Counted from the first letter of the stretch, positions 48,309 through 60,009 are shown. The stretch is DNA of 64,000 nucleotides from Owenia fusiformis (GCA_903813345.2 CAIIXF020000009.1:31191259-31255258), one strand, 5' to 3'. The notes: generated by a model not told the origin, from the letters alone. Numbers and translations: made by a program.

Positions 48309-50168
48309 ATGTCATCTAGTAGTGATATCTCCGAGGTAAGACAATCACTTAGACATATGATTACTGAATTCAAAGGTGGTCGTTTGAAACAAATATATCA
48401 CATTTGGTTTTCAATTCCTTACATCTGACCAATCTATATTAAATGGCAGAAGCTATGCCATTGAATACAGTGATGATATTCCTCATCAAAATGGTAGTCC
48501 ACGTTCAATGAATTTCTCAAAAGGAGAGGAATTAGCAATTGATAATGAGGTCCATGAATTTATGAGTAAGGGCATTCTATAAGTCGTACACGATGAATTA
48601 AAAATTGGGTATATTTCATCCATATTTTTGACGCCCAAAAAAGATGGATCAAAACCATCTTGATTTTGAAGAAACTCACTGAACACGTGGAATACCATCA
48701 CTTTAAAATGGAAAAACTTTAGAATGCAATAAACCTCATGACTAAAGATTGTTTCATGTCCTGCGTCGACGTACCTGTAAAGGACGCATTCTATATAGTA
48801 TACCAATATCTGAACAATCGAGGAAATATTTGCAATTTCGATGGCGTGATAAAATATATCAATACATGTTTGCCACAAGGCTTGTCGTCAGTCCCTCGTA
48901 TATTCACAAAGGTGTTAAACCCGTTCTTTTCGATATTATGGAATGAGGGTTATATGTCTGTATCTTACATAGATGACGCTTGTTTGTTTGCAAATTCATA
49001 TGACGACTGCAGGGACAACGTTTAAGACTATTGAACGTCTCCAGAGCCTTGGTTTTATCAATGCATCCTGAGAAGTTTGACCTTGGCCCAAAGCAGGTAT
49101 TGACATTTCTTGGTTTTCAATTAGATTCAAAATCCATGAGAATCTCGCTTACATCCGAGAAAGCAAACTCAATTCATATCTTGTGTCAAGGTATCGTAAA
49201 ACGAAATGGTCATTATTCCATTAGGGATATAGCTCAGTTGATCGGAAAGTTAGTTCTTTCCCAGGGCCATTTGCTTTATTGAAATCTTGAATTAGGAAAA
49301 ACTGCGGCTTTATCAAAGAGCCATGGTAATTTTGATGCAAAGGTCATACTCTCTAATGATGCATTGAATGAAATCCATTGGTGTATAAAAAACGTAAAAT
49401 CAGCGTTCAAAAATGTTCCACTTTCAGATCCCCAACATATCATACGCACAGATAGCAGCGCTACTGATTGGGGAGCATATGTCGTTACAAACAACGTTCA
49501 CACTGGTGGACGCTTGAGTTTAGAGGAATCAAGTCACCACATGAATTACTTAGAATTGATGGCAATTTTCATTGGCTTGAAGTCTTTTTGTAGGTCACAC
49601 ATAGTGGTTTACATGTGAGAATCGAGACTGACAATACTACTCCTATGGCATACGTGAACAAGATGGGTGGTACTAAATCAAAGACATGCAAGAAATTAAC
49701 GAAAGCAATTTTGCAGTGGTGCATATTCAGAAATATTTGGATATCTTGTTCTCATATTGCAGGTGTAGCCAACATTGAAACCGACCGTGAATCACGGGTT
49801 TTTCACGACCAGCATAAATGGACAACCCGATGTCTTTCATGTTATTTGTAGTTATGCCAGATGGCCAAAGCCTGATATAGATTAGGTTTGCATCCAGGTT
49901 GAATAAACAACTGTCTTCATATGTTTCTTGGGGACCAGATCCAGATGCTATTTTTATTGATGCATTTTCTAGATCTTGGGCTTCGTATGTAATGTATGCT
50001 TTCCATCCTTTCAGTCTTCTGATGCGTGTACTACAAAAGATTGACTTGGACAAATCGCCGGAAGCTATTCTGATCGTTCCCGTCTGGCCAACTCAACCCT
50101 GGTGGCCCAAAATGCTTCGCTTGTTGATCAACAATCATATCCTAATTCCTCGAAAAACAACCTGTTGA
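48309..50168 (+). pseudogene. DIRS reverse transcriptase-RNase H, broken
   Basis: Domain order is preserved across frames: SSIFLTPKKDGS and VEYHHFKMEKL; CFMSCVDVPVKDAFY; CLPQGLSSVPRIFTK; catalytic YIDDACLF (about 48967); LTFLGFQLDSKSMRISL (thumb). RNase H follows: RTDSSATDWGAY, YLELMAIF, ETDNTTPMAYVNK and HIAGVANIETDRESR, so D-E-D residues remain. A conserved VPVWPTQPWW segment closes the region. Breaks include a stop near 48581 and others before the RT core, a frame change near 49023, an in-frame stop near 49280 and a frame change near 49615. At least five lesions mean no full protein. Confidence 0.88.
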
Positions 50169-50199
50169 CTTTACCATACGCTCTGCATCCATTAGGAAG

Positions 50200-51146
50200 C
50201 ATTTGACATTAGTGGCATGTCATGTATCCGGGGATACATCCAGAGCTTAGGCGTTTCGGGCCAAGATTCCGATTTTATCATGCAATCGTGGAGGCCTACA
50301 ACACAACATCAATACGAAGTGTATCTCCGAAGGTGGGTTCAGTTCTGTAAGTCGAGGAAAATTGATCTCTTTCACCCACCTTTACAAGTAGGCCGGGACT
50401 TTTTACGGAGCTATATATTCAGAACTTGAGTTACGTTTCAATCAATATAGCTCGCTCAGCACTATCTACTTGTGTACAATTCAATGACAATATTTCTTCG
50501 GGAAGCACCCGTTAAATGTGCGTTTCATGAGTGGTATCTTCAACGTGAGTCTCCGACTCCACGTTACAAGACTACTTGGGACGTTAATATAGTTCTATAA
50601 CATTTAAAAGGACTTTTTCCTTTGAAAGATTTTAATCTTCAGACTTTAAGTTTAAAGTTGGTAACTTTAATTGCTCTTGTCACGGCTCAACGTTGCCAAA
50701 CGCTACACATCATAAAGTGCTCAACGTTACAATTATGGTATCAGAATCAGATCCTACGTGTTTATTCATCAAGTTCTGACAATCTCAAACAAAACAAGCC
50801 AGGCAATGTGGTTCCCAAAGTTGTCTTGAACAAGTACGGCGATGAACGTACGCTCGTTTGAGTCGTTTCAATGTTGAAAGAATATTTGACTAGAACTACA
50901 TGTATACGTAATTGTGATTAAAATCCAATTAAAGAATGCTGGCATTATACTGACGTTTTTAAAGCGAATTCGACAAGGTCAGCAGCCAGTTCAGCTGCCA
51001 AGATAGGCGGTGCAACAATAGACTGTATCCTAAAAACAGCAGGTTGGAAAACAGATTGTGTTTTCCGAAAGTATTACAATAAACCTGTTCATTGTATTAA
51101 GGATTCTAATGAGTTCACTAATTCTATTTTGAACAATCAGATATAG
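50200..51146 (+). pseudogene. DIRS tyrosine recombinase, broken
   Basis: An N-terminal core-binding part (SWRPTTQHQYEVYLRRWVQF) at 50302-50361 is followed, after stops and frame changes, by LSLKLVTLIALVTAQRCQTL with the first catalytic Arg, and a C-terminal part NSTRSAASSAAKIGG, ILKTAGWKTDCVFRKYYNKP ending at TAG 51144-51146. The HxxR box reads NSTR: the His expected in DIRS recombinases is Asn. The nucleophile tyrosine candidate lies in KYYNKP. The gene is inactive because of frame breaks. Confidence 0.85.
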
Positions 51147-51318
51147 TCTGAATCTGTTAAATATATGTTATCTTTATAAACCTTAAGTTTATATTTTTGT
51201 GTTTCGATTTTGAACTGTAGTTTATGCAATTGATTGCATTTCCATCAATATTTCTAATATGAAATATCCAATTATTCAAAATCGTTGTTGGCTAAAGTTT
51301 CCAGATGGCTTTAAATCT

Positions 51319-51433
51319 CTCACGTGATCATTGATGCTGTAACGAGGTAGAATTGAAAGTTAAACGAGACTTATTTATAAGTTGAAGTTTGACTGGAATT
51401 CTACCGAGTTACACTGCATCAAGAGATTACGTG
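51319..51433 (+). repeat. DIRS internal complementary region
   Basis: 51319-51352 is the reverse complement of 46386-46419; 51351-51433 is the reverse complement of 51687-51769. The overlap of two bases reproduces the junction of a circular intermediate. It serves as a template to restore the ends during replication in the DIRS-1 model. Confidence 0.92.
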
Positions 51434-51643
51434 CCCACCCTTAAGGGCCCAACCCTTCACGTAGTTAACTTCTCATCATTTGAGAACATTGATGTGTACA
51501 TTATCTTTTATTAGATATTTGTGCCAGCTTTATCAATTGCCAAATCTTTGTTCTATTTGATTTCCAAAATCCATATTGATAACTGATTTATACTTATGAT
51601 GATTTGGAAATACCTTTTTCATCTGGCTACTTTAGCTTAGTTA

Positions 51644-51769
51644 AAGTACTGATGTGATGTATGTCCGCGCATGCGCAATACCATCTCACGTAATCTCTTG
51701 ATGCAGTGTAACTCGGTAGAATTCCAGTCAAACTTCAACTTATAAATAAGTCTCGTTTAACTTTCAATT
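51644..51769 (+). repeat. DIRS right inverted terminal repeat with extension
   Basis: 51644-51726 is the inverse of the left terminus; 51727-51769 is the extension found only at the right end and in the internal complementary region. Confidence 0.9.
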
Positions 51770-52736
51770 ATCACTCGCTATTATATCTTACGTACGTTGC
51801 TCTGGCCATGGTATCATTGTTGATATCTATGATATTATATTTGAAAGGAGTTTCAAGGTCATGTAAACTCTTTATATACACCATCTGGATGTACACATGT
51901 GCAAGGTCATCTTAAGATTGTTGTCACATCCCATATTGTACTTATTAGCAATAACATTGACATATTTCTTACAAACATTTATAAACAGTACAAGTTCACA
52001 TCCAATATGATTGATCGTCTACGTGAACAAATGGGTCGAGGATGTTTTGTCCCTTTCTACGTTTGTAAAAACTAGAGTTAGCCTTTTATTCCGAACTCTT
52101 ATGTAACCGAGATTTTCCCTTGGATATAAAAATTAAATGACATTTATTCTTTGAACACGATTATGGGGAATTTGTGTGTTTTTGTTGGCCTACCTCTGCC
52201 AAAGAGGATAGTTAATTTGCTGACATTGTCATATGTTGTACCATACGCACTGTATGAATGTAAGGAATGTCATCCTTATCTGAGATAAACATTTAAAATT
52301 GTACCAGTTAAGGAAAAGTGCCAATTTAGTTTGAAATAATACAATTTGTACGCAAAGTTCAAGGAAAGGTGACAAAATTGTCAAAAGCCCTCAGCAAAAG
52401 TTTAGGAATATGAGATGATTGTGTGATAAGGCGAAAGGATGAGAAAATAGTAAATGGCCGGAATATAATTAAGGTTAATTTAGAATACATATATTTAACC
52501 ACTTGATTCAGTGATCAATTTGATGAAATTGGAAATTGCCAATTTCTAGATAGTCTACTTCAGTTGGTTAGATTTAATGTACAATCATATTTTAATTTAG
52601 ATTTCACCAAATATGTTCCTCTAATCTCTGTAATATATAGGCAAATTAACTATTCATTACATGTGATGATTTCAAAATATCCTATTAGCAACAGTACAGA
52701 CTTCATTACTACGTATTATACTTAATAAAGAATAGC
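51770..52736. other. Intergenic, no gene seen
   Basis: AT-rich sequence downstream of the DIRS element without recognisable coding or repeat structure. Confidence 0.4.
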
Positions 52737-53010
52737 AAGGAGGATTGGCTCACAGAGTGCAATATCGATATTCTGTCCCAAATATGGAGATGTCGTGATT
52801 CAAAATTCGAATTCAAACAGCCGTCATTTTGTTCACTTCAACATTTGAATCGTGAGTTTTTGTCTTATTTCTGAACGAAAAATTCCCAAAACTCACAAGA
52901 AATGATCGAGATATTGGTTCGAATCTTTTGGACTGTTTATTTTGAATTTACAGTCGGTTATAATTTCAGAAAATAACGACATTTCGACGTTTTCATTGTT
53001 GGAAAATATC
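52737..53010 (+). repeat. Dispersed repeat, mariner-MITE related (copy 2)
   Basis: AAGGAGGATTGGCTCACAGAG, CAATATCGATATTCTGTCCC, GAATTCAAACAGCCG and TTGGTTCGAATCTTTTG follow the same order as 14545-14285 (reverse) and 63765-63985. Confidence 0.75.
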
Positions 53011-53374
53011 AAATTTCGATTCTGGGAGCCAATCCTTGAAAGAATACATTTAATTTGTAAATATTGTATATATATTTCCGGTAAAACCCTCATACGTAAA
53101 TGTAAATAGCAGTTTCTTATTATAGTGTTTGTTTCCAATATATATTTTAGGGGGCATGCATGTGCACTAAGTTATTTACTAAACTACAAAAAATACGTTC
53201 ATGTTCAATTTTATGCACGTTGTATGTAACGTTGTGAAATAAATACTTTGTGAACTATACATGCTGTTACGTCATTTTTTCTGAATTTCATGGTGGATGG
53301 TGATACGAAATTATATATTTCAAATAATCAATGAATAAAAGAGAATTGAATACACGCTGTATCCATCCCGGTCC

Positions 53375-53495
53375 CGCTCCTGATTTTTTCAACATTTTTT
53401 TCCAATTTTTTTTAAAAAATTGTTTTTAAAATTTTGTCAAATTTTTTTTCAATTTTTTCAAAATTTCTTTTTTCAATTTTTGGGAAAATCTTGCA
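53375..53495. repeat. T-rich low-complexity tract
   Basis: Repeated CAATTTTTTT and CAAAATTT-type units with little else. Confidence 0.8.
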
Positions 53496-53599
53496 AACTT
53501 TAAGACCAAAAAACGTCTAGTACCTTAAGTATGTTTTGGAATTTTGGATCTTTACAAGGTATGATGTACATGGAACTTCCGTAGGTATGAAAATACATC

Positions 53600-53738
53600 T
53601 GTTATGTACGGTCGGTTTTGGATACAGGGTTTATCCCGCGGGAAATATGTGTATCTCCCTCGGTCCCTCGGGAGATACACATATTTCCCTTGGGATAAAC
53701 CCTGTATCCAAAACCTCCCAGTACATAACCCTTATATA
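53600..53738. repeat. Near-perfect hairpin element, copy 1
   Basis: Arms of about 60 bases: TTTTGGATACAGGGTTTATCCC, GGGAAATATGTGTATCTCCC at the left and their reverse complement at the right, with a ~10-base loop CTCGGTCCCTC. Both ends carry GTTATGTAC/GTACATAAC. A diverged copy lies at 54640-54828. Confidence 0.88.
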
Positions 53739-54111
53739 TTATCAATATCCCATATGTGTCGTAGGTGAAGCATTTGAAAATTGGAATTATCATTTAGGCC
53801 ACCTCATTGATTCAATCACATGGAATTAGTGTTTATTGAATAAATCTATTCTGAATTTACAAAGGAAGGATATATCAGGATAACCTCTGAATAGTTGAGC
53901 ACCATACGTTAAAATTGACCATGTAATATGCTTCGTTAGTGTTTCTTTTCGATTATCGAATTAACTACGTAAACCCAAGTCTTATCGGAATAAATAGAAC
54001 GCCATAATGTACAGTATCTGACTATATACTGTATATGTATCAAGTACCGTGATTTAAAATTTTCTTGCAAAACTATTATTAAGTTGCAGATAAACTACAA
54101 GCACTGCGTTT

Positions 54112-54187
54112 TAGGATAAATAATAGCCGAGGGCCCTGGCCCAGGCTATTAGTTCTCCTAAGACCCAGTACGAATTGTTTATCTGCT
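54112..54187. repeat. Short hairpin repeat, copy 1
   Basis: ATAATAGCC.AGGGCC..G, ATTAGTT.TCCTAAGACC and CAGTACGAATT recur at 61046-61112. The left part (TTTTAGGA, ACTGCG) is a degraded inverse of the right part. Confidence 0.65.
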
Positions 54188-54639
54188 TGACGGTAATACT
54201 TAAGTCATTTCAACGGAAATTTCGTAATGCGTGTTACGGACACAGCAGAAATTTAACAGAAAATTAAAAGCATTAATTGTAAATTCCAAATTGAAATAAT
54301 AATTGATTTTGATTTGATATGCTTGTTCAATTGAACCATGCATATATTCTGAACAATAAACGGTCGGGTATTTATTGCAAAGTATAAATCAAAAAGCTAT
54401 CGATGTTCGAGATGTCGAGACACTGAAGAAAAGTATTCTAACAAAGACTTACCTACTAGAAATGATATAATTATTGTGTTCATAGTGTCCTCCTTAAAAT
54501 CGTAAATCCCCAACCTTGTTTTTCTTTCCTCTTTAATTCATCCCAATTTATCGAATTAATTTATCTACCCATGATATAAAGTGTTCTGGGAATTTAGTAC
54601 ATGAATATAATGACGTTCAGTAGTGTAGTGTATTATCCT

Positions 54640-54828
54640 ATGCCAAGTAGAGTTTTAGGGAGATTAGTTGATAAGATATATCCCGTATCCTGATTTTGAG
54701 GTTTCCATATCCTGAACCTCCATATCTCCCGCCATATCTCCCTACGGTCCCTCAGGTAGATATGCATATCTCCCTCTGGATAAACCCCATATCCAAAACC
54801 TCCCAGTACATAACCCTTATTTATGTCT
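54640..54828. repeat. Hairpin element, copy 2 (degraded)
   Basis: The right half ATCCAAAACCTCCCAGTACATAACCC is identical to that at 53705, while the left half has decayed and the centre contains repeated CATATCTCCC units. Confidence 0.75.
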
Positions 54829-55440
54829 ATTCTGAGAAAATTAAAGGGGCACCGACTTCCTAAATACGTTGTTCGGCCAAACGACACAATTAACCAGACA
54901 ATGTTAGTCCAATGGGCCACCGTAGGAATTTGAACTTTAATATTTCTCAATCCAAGATTTCAGAAAATCAACCACGTATACCATGTTAGAGAACTATGTC
55001 TCCTACCAGAGATAATTATATTTAAAAACATCTAGCTATAAAATCAACCTGACCAGTTGTTCCCGCCATCTATTCAAATTTCTTAGAAATTGGCGTATGG
55101 ATCTGGTCAACCAGTAAACGTCATAATGTTCCAATATTAGAGAGATTTCGCACATAAGTGAAAGTACAACTTATACGTATACGTATAGTTTAAAGGGTCA
55201 TGTCGAACTATTATATTTACTAAAATCAATTTTAAATTTTACTTAATGGAACATAACTATTCCCGTTATAGAAAAGCTCCATCAACTAGAGACTGTGAAT
55301 GCACTGTCATCTGCACGTGTAGATTATGCACATTATACTTAAATGCTTGCTTCCGTGTCGTTGTAGTGTATTATAAACACGATCCTTTAAAGTGAGTCAT
55401 AATTCTTTAAAGTGAGTCATTACATAAACAAGTTGATTAT

Positions 55441-56202
55441 GGAATGTTATAAAAACCCTTCGACCTTCGACCTGCACCTTCGACCTTCAGCTTCGACCTA
55501 CAGGGTATCCAAAAAGCGGGCCAAAAAGAAAGTTATAAAAACCCTTCGACCTGCACCTTTGACTTTTCTTATGAAAATTGTCAAAGTCCAAAAATGTTTC
55601 TTTGAAAAACGACTGAGTCCAACTTCACATTGATTATGAAATTGAACGGAGCTCTGTCCTCGTCGAAAGCTATAGCTGTCATCTCTTGAGTTTACATCGG
55701 CGAAATACTTTATATGCCTGGTGACGTCATCACTTTTCGGACAAGATTTGAAAGTTAAATAACAAGTTATTGACGCCATATCCCGTTTTAATATTGATCA
55801 CACAACAAGACTATGATTTGAACTCAATAAATAGAACAGTAATTGGTCGCTACTTACTCTAATCTTACTTCGATTCAATCGAATCAAAACCAGGAAGTAA
55901 GTTCTAAAAAGGGAAACTTCCATTTAAACTACCCGATTGACTACCCGATCAACATTAACAGAATCTTAATTTGATAACATGCAAAACGCTATTTCACCCC
56001 TGTAACTATACCTAGAGTACTGCAAACGTTGCTACAATTTAAGATCTTAACGATCTCACCTGTGAACCACAAATCAAGTGACTCTTGCGTGGTCTGAGAT
56101 CGGCAAAAATAGCTTCTATAATATTTTCTTTTGGACACCCTGTAAGTCGAAGGTGAAGGTCGAAGGAGCAGGTCGAAGGTCGAAGGGTTTTTATAATATT
56201 CC
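55441..56202. mobile_element. MULE-like palindromic MITE, split by a mariner-type insert
   Basis: The arms 55441-55498 and 56145-56202 are 58-base inverted repeats rich in CTTCGACC (start GGAATGTTATAAAAACCC). They are flanked by the perfect 9-bp duplication GTTGATTAT (55432-55440 and 56203-56211). A 9-bp duplication with GG-ended termini is typical of Mutator-like elements. Confidence 0.82.
55501..56142. mobile_element. Mariner-type MITE inserted in the MULE-like palindrome
   Basis: The termini CAGGGTATCCAAAA and TTTTGGACACCCTG are inverted and flanked by TA on each side (55499-55500 and 56143-56144). It carries an extra internal copy of GTTATAAAAACCCTTCGACC at 55532, the same sequence as the MULE-like arm. 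Confidence 0.8.
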
Positions 56203-56480
56203 GTTGATTATTTCAATGTTTTCATGATCAGTATAAGTTCAATGAACCTACAAAACGGTATATTTACGTAGATGATAACGTATACAGTTGGATCTCCGTA
56301 TAAAAAGATTTGCCTATATGTGTGTGGAACAATTGACCGCAAGCATTTTTTGAAATTAATTGGCTGAGTGGGAACAGTATCCAATCAAATACTTTAACCA
56401 TCAATTTGAAACACCAATCAAACCAGTAGGTTCTAGCAATTCCTGGAAACGACCCATTCAGTAGCTCAACATATGACATA

Positions 56481-56702
56481 CAGGGTGTTTCATAACGAGC
56501 ATCTCCAAAAAGTCAATTTGAGAAGAGATGGGTCTATAACATATGTACTATATGAGCCTATTTTATTCTACTAGAGACAAACACATTTGGATCAACTAAA
56601 CATGCTACAATTCAAGAAAGTACAAAAGGCATCCCTTTGGCCTGTATTTATTACAGTCCGAGAAGATCTTTCCTGACAAAGCCCACATTATGAAACACCT
56701 TG
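56481..56702. mobile_element. Small mariner-type MITE (222 bp)
   Basis: CAGGGTGTTTCATAA at the left and TTATGAAACACCTTG at the right form the inverted termini. TA precedes the left end; the right flank is decayed. Confidence 0.65.
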
Positions 56703-56763
56703 TTTACCTATAAGTATAAGTATACGTTATAAGTTGTACTTTCACGAGGTGCGAAATCTCTCT

Positions 56764-57185
56764 ATTCTTAGAACATGTTTATTTTTAATGATTATTTTTT
56801 TATCAGAATACATACTTAACATATCAACAATTCAACATGCCACACTACCATATTTCCATTCAGGAGTACTGCTACAGATCTACTATCACGAACTATATTC
56901 ACAGTTTTAAACATCGATTTTTTGTCCCCTCGATTTAGCGGAGGGATATAATAGTGTGCTTATGCCTTATGCTTATTAGTGTCATGGTCGAATGAATCTA
57001 TCATTAAATCAACGTTTTTCTGAAAGTATGCTGTGTTTCTAGATTGTTTGTGTAATTTTAGAGCATTCCTACCTTTGAATCATGAATTATGGTATGAATT
57101 ATTTAGCTTTCTCTCTACTATTCAAGGGAATATGACGTGTAGGTTCTCAGAAAACGTAATGCTTCATTATGACTTCCTATGACTC
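56764..57185. other. Intergenic, no feature recognised
   Basis: AT-rich sequence before the GGCCCC minisatellite. Confidence 0.4.
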
Positions 57186-57189
57186 CCAA

Positions 57190-58460
57190 AATCATCCTAG
57201 TGGCCCCCAGATGCCCCAAAAAGCATCCCAATATCCCCCAGATGCCCCCCAAAAGCATCATAGTGGCCCCTTGTGGTCCTCAAAAACAAATTAGTACTGC
57301 TATGAGGCCCTCAAAGTATCCTAGTACCCCTCTGTGAACCATGACATCAACCCAGTGGCCCCCTGTGGCCCCAAAACGTTGCCCCGAAAAGCATCTCAGT
57401 GGCCCCAAGTGCCTCTAAAAGCACTCCAATGGCCCCAAACTCATTCTAGAGGCCCCAAAAGCTTCCCAGTTGCCCCCCAGTGACCCCCAAAAAGCATACT
57501 AGTGACACCCAGTGGCCCAAAAAAGCATCCAAGTGGCCCCATTATTCCCCCTAAAAGCATCCTAGTGGCCCCCGAAAGCATCCTATTGATCCCTGTGGCC
57601 CCAAAAAGCATCTCAGTGGCCTCTAAAAGCCCCATGTGGACCTCAAAATCATTCTAGTTGCCAAAAGCTTCCCATTTCCCCCTCCAGTGGCCCCCAAAAA
57701 GCATAGTAGTGACACCCAGTGGCCCAAAAAGCATCCAAGTGGCCCCACTATGCCCCATAAAAGCATCCTAGTGGCCCCCGGAAGCATCCCATTGGCCCCC
57801 TGTGGTCCCAAAAAGCATCTCAGTGGCCCTTGGTGGCCTCTAAAAGCACTTCAATGGGCCCTAAAATCATTCTAATGGCCCCCAGTGGCAAAAAAGCTTC
57901 CCATTTGCCACCCCAGTGGCCCCCAAAAAGCAAACTAGTGACACCCAGTGGCCCAAAAAGCATCCAAGTGGCCCCATTATACCCCTTAAAAGCATTCTAG
58001 TGGCCCCCAAAAGCATCCTATTGGCCCCCTGTGACCCCAAAAAGCATGTCATTGGCCCCAGGTAGCCTCTTAAAGCACTCCAATGGGCCCCTGTGGACCC
58101 CAAAATCATTTTAGTAGCCCCCAAGAAGCATACTAGCGACACCCAGCAGCCCAAAACGCATCCAAGGGCCCCATTATGCCCACTAAAAGCATGTAAGTGG
58201 CCCTTGAAAGCATCCTATTGGCCCCCAGTGGCCCCTAAAACCATCCTAGTGACCCCCTGAGGCCGCCAGAAGCATGCAAATGACTCCTCATGGCCATAAA
58301 AAGCACCCTGGTGGCCCCCTGTGACCCCTAAAAGCATCCCGGTGGCCCCCAAGACCCAAACGTATTCCAGTGGACCCCCAAATGCATCCTAGTAGACCCC
58401 TGTGGTCCCAAAAGAAATTTAAGTAGCCCCGATGGCATCCAAAACATGCAAGTGGCCCTC
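57190..58460. repeat. GGCCCC/AAAAGCATCC minisatellite with higher-order period
   Basis: About 1.27 kb of degenerate ~30-bp units built on AGTGGCCCCC..AAAAGCATCC. A higher-order block of roughly 210-230 bp repeats, with the landmark AAAGCTTCCCA at about 57458, 57666 and 57895. It is strikingly C-rich on the + strand compared with its AT-rich surroundings. The minus-strand ORFs here (GATRMLLGG-type) are repeat translations, not genes. Confidence 0.92.
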
Positions 58461-58871
58461 AATCAGGGCACGCCTTAAGCGTCGGACAGCTGGTCATTAT
58501 CTGGTTACTTTTGATACTGACCAGTTGATTTTTTCACTAGGTATAGGAAAATAACATTGCAACTGGTCAGTAATGCCTTTTTGACCAGCAGCTCTGGAAT
58601 CCTTAGGGCATACACTGCCCTCAATAGCATGGTAGGGCCCCCTATGGCCTATGGACTGATATATCAATTTGAGGGACATTGGGCCCTTTCCTGTGAAAAA
58701 TTCAAAAGATGTCTGCAAAAAACAAAATGACCTTGAACTTTGAAGAAATCTACTATTCTAGTAAGTCTTCTTTTCTAAGAAATATAAAGTACTAAGGATA
58801 CAGTGCAAACATCTTCCAATATACTCAAAAGAACATGCCATATTCGGGACACAGACACTAATGGGTTAAAG
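58461..58871. other. Intergenic, no gene seen
   Basis: A partial inverted pair around TGACCAGTTG/CAACTGGTCA (58515-58570) suggests another small foldback remnant. Nothing else is recognised. Confidence 0.4.
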
Positions 58872-59452
58872 CTTTTCTTCTATCTAATGGTTCTATCTTA
58901 TTGTTTATGGGAGGGGGTTATGTTAATCCAATATGATGTTGCTATGGTAACCAGGTGAATAATCCCAGGTGAATCAGAAAATGCATGGATAATGTAGATT
59001 AACTGACTGGCATACTCGTTATGGTATCATAGCTGATTTTGTGATTATTTTCTTGAAATAAGGTAGAATTGCTCAAAATGATTCCAAATTGGTACCTTGT
59101 CCTTTGACATTCACCATAAAATGAGCTCAAAGTGAAAACTATGATTGATTCTCATTCCATTTCTTTACAAGTATGAATATCTAAGCGCAAATGCCAAAGA
59201 GAAGGGACCTAGCACTGTAAAGAAACCCAGCAAGAAAATCAAACTTTAGCTTCCATTTGATGAAAATTGCATATACCCCAGAGCTATCATGATGACAAAG
59301 ATAGAAGCAAAACGTTGGAAAAGTCGTGAAAAATGGGGACTGCATATTCACCTGGTTACCATAGCTAACATAGGCATACCCAGGGGGTGTGATTAGTGCA
59401 CCTCCCCATAACTAATAAAAAAAGAACCATTAGATATAAGAAGAATAGTTTT
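58872..59452. repeat. Foldback repeat carrying X-box motifs
   Basis: TTCTTCTATCTAATGGTTCT, GGGAGG..GTTATG and GCTATGGTAACCAGGTGAAT at the left are mirrored by ATTCACCTGGTTACCATAGC, CACCTCCCCATAAC and AGAACCATTAGATATAAGAA at the right. Each arm contains an RFX-type X-box. Confidence 0.75.
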
Positions 59453-60009
59453 AAAATGCATTTGACTCAAACCTTCTAGCTCAGTTTTGAAGGGAGTTGC
59501 ATCAATATTTGTAAAATTAAACAAAATCTTTAATTTGTGTTGAACCACTCCCCCCCCTCAACTGAGAGCGTGCTGCACCCCTGATTAACAATTGCCCTTA
59601 TGGCATCATAATATAACACAATCCAAATTAAATAATTTTCTATAGTTATTAGGTTAATTTCTGTCACCAAATTTTAAAAAGAATACATGTCAGTCAAATG
59701 GTCAAAATGTAACATTTCCTAAAGAATTCTCTTGTTTACAGCGGATCGTTTTGCTACTTGCTGTTACCATAGCAACAGTGTGAATTGGACACTTCATTAC
59801 ATTTATTCAATAATGTTTTATGACCATACATGTATGAATGTAATAAACTAATAAACTCAACTAAAAGAAATAAACTTATTAACTAGTTAAAAGCATTACT
59901 GACCATTTTAAAAATACTAATTTCACAGATTTATCCATCATGATTAAAATAAAATACACAAAAACAAACAATTATGACGTCATAATTAAGATACAAATCA
60001 CCCTATTTG
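59453..60009. other. Intergenic with one X-box
   Basis: The only notable site is GTTACCATAGCAAC at 59763-59776. The rest is AT-rich without genes. Confidence 0.4.

Larger units (their letters stand above)
46386..51769 (+). mobile_element. DIRS-type tyrosine-recombinase retrotransposon (5384 bp)
   Basis: Structure in order: left inverted terminal repeat (46386-46456); leader with three ~145-bp repeats; intact ORF1; degraded reverse transcriptase and RNase H; degraded tyrosine recombinase; internal complementary region (51319-51433); right terminal repeat (51644-51769). The internal region is the exact reverse complement of the left outer 34 bases joined to the right outer 83 bases, sharing one TT. 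That is the DIRS-1 hallmark and separates it from Ngaro and PAT elements, which use split direct repeats. There is no target duplication, as expected for recombinase insertion. Both ends are intact, while pol is dead, so the copy can only move in trans. Confidence 0.93.
55138..56763. repeat. Outer foldback element enclosing nested insertions
   Basis: AGAGAGATTTCGCAC.TAAGTGAAAGTACAACTTATA.CGTATAC at 55138-55187 is mirrored at 56714-56763 with few changes. Inside lie a MULE-like palindrome with a mariner-type insert and a separate small mariner-type MITE. Confidence 0.7.

Noticed and set aside
53536-53829. ORFs on both strands with VGFGYRVYP-like repeats
   Set aside because: The apparent similarity between strands is caused by the hairpin element itself.
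57441-58154. Minus-strand ORFs with GATRMLLGG-like repeats
   Set aside because: They are translations of the GGCCCC minisatellite in all three frames.
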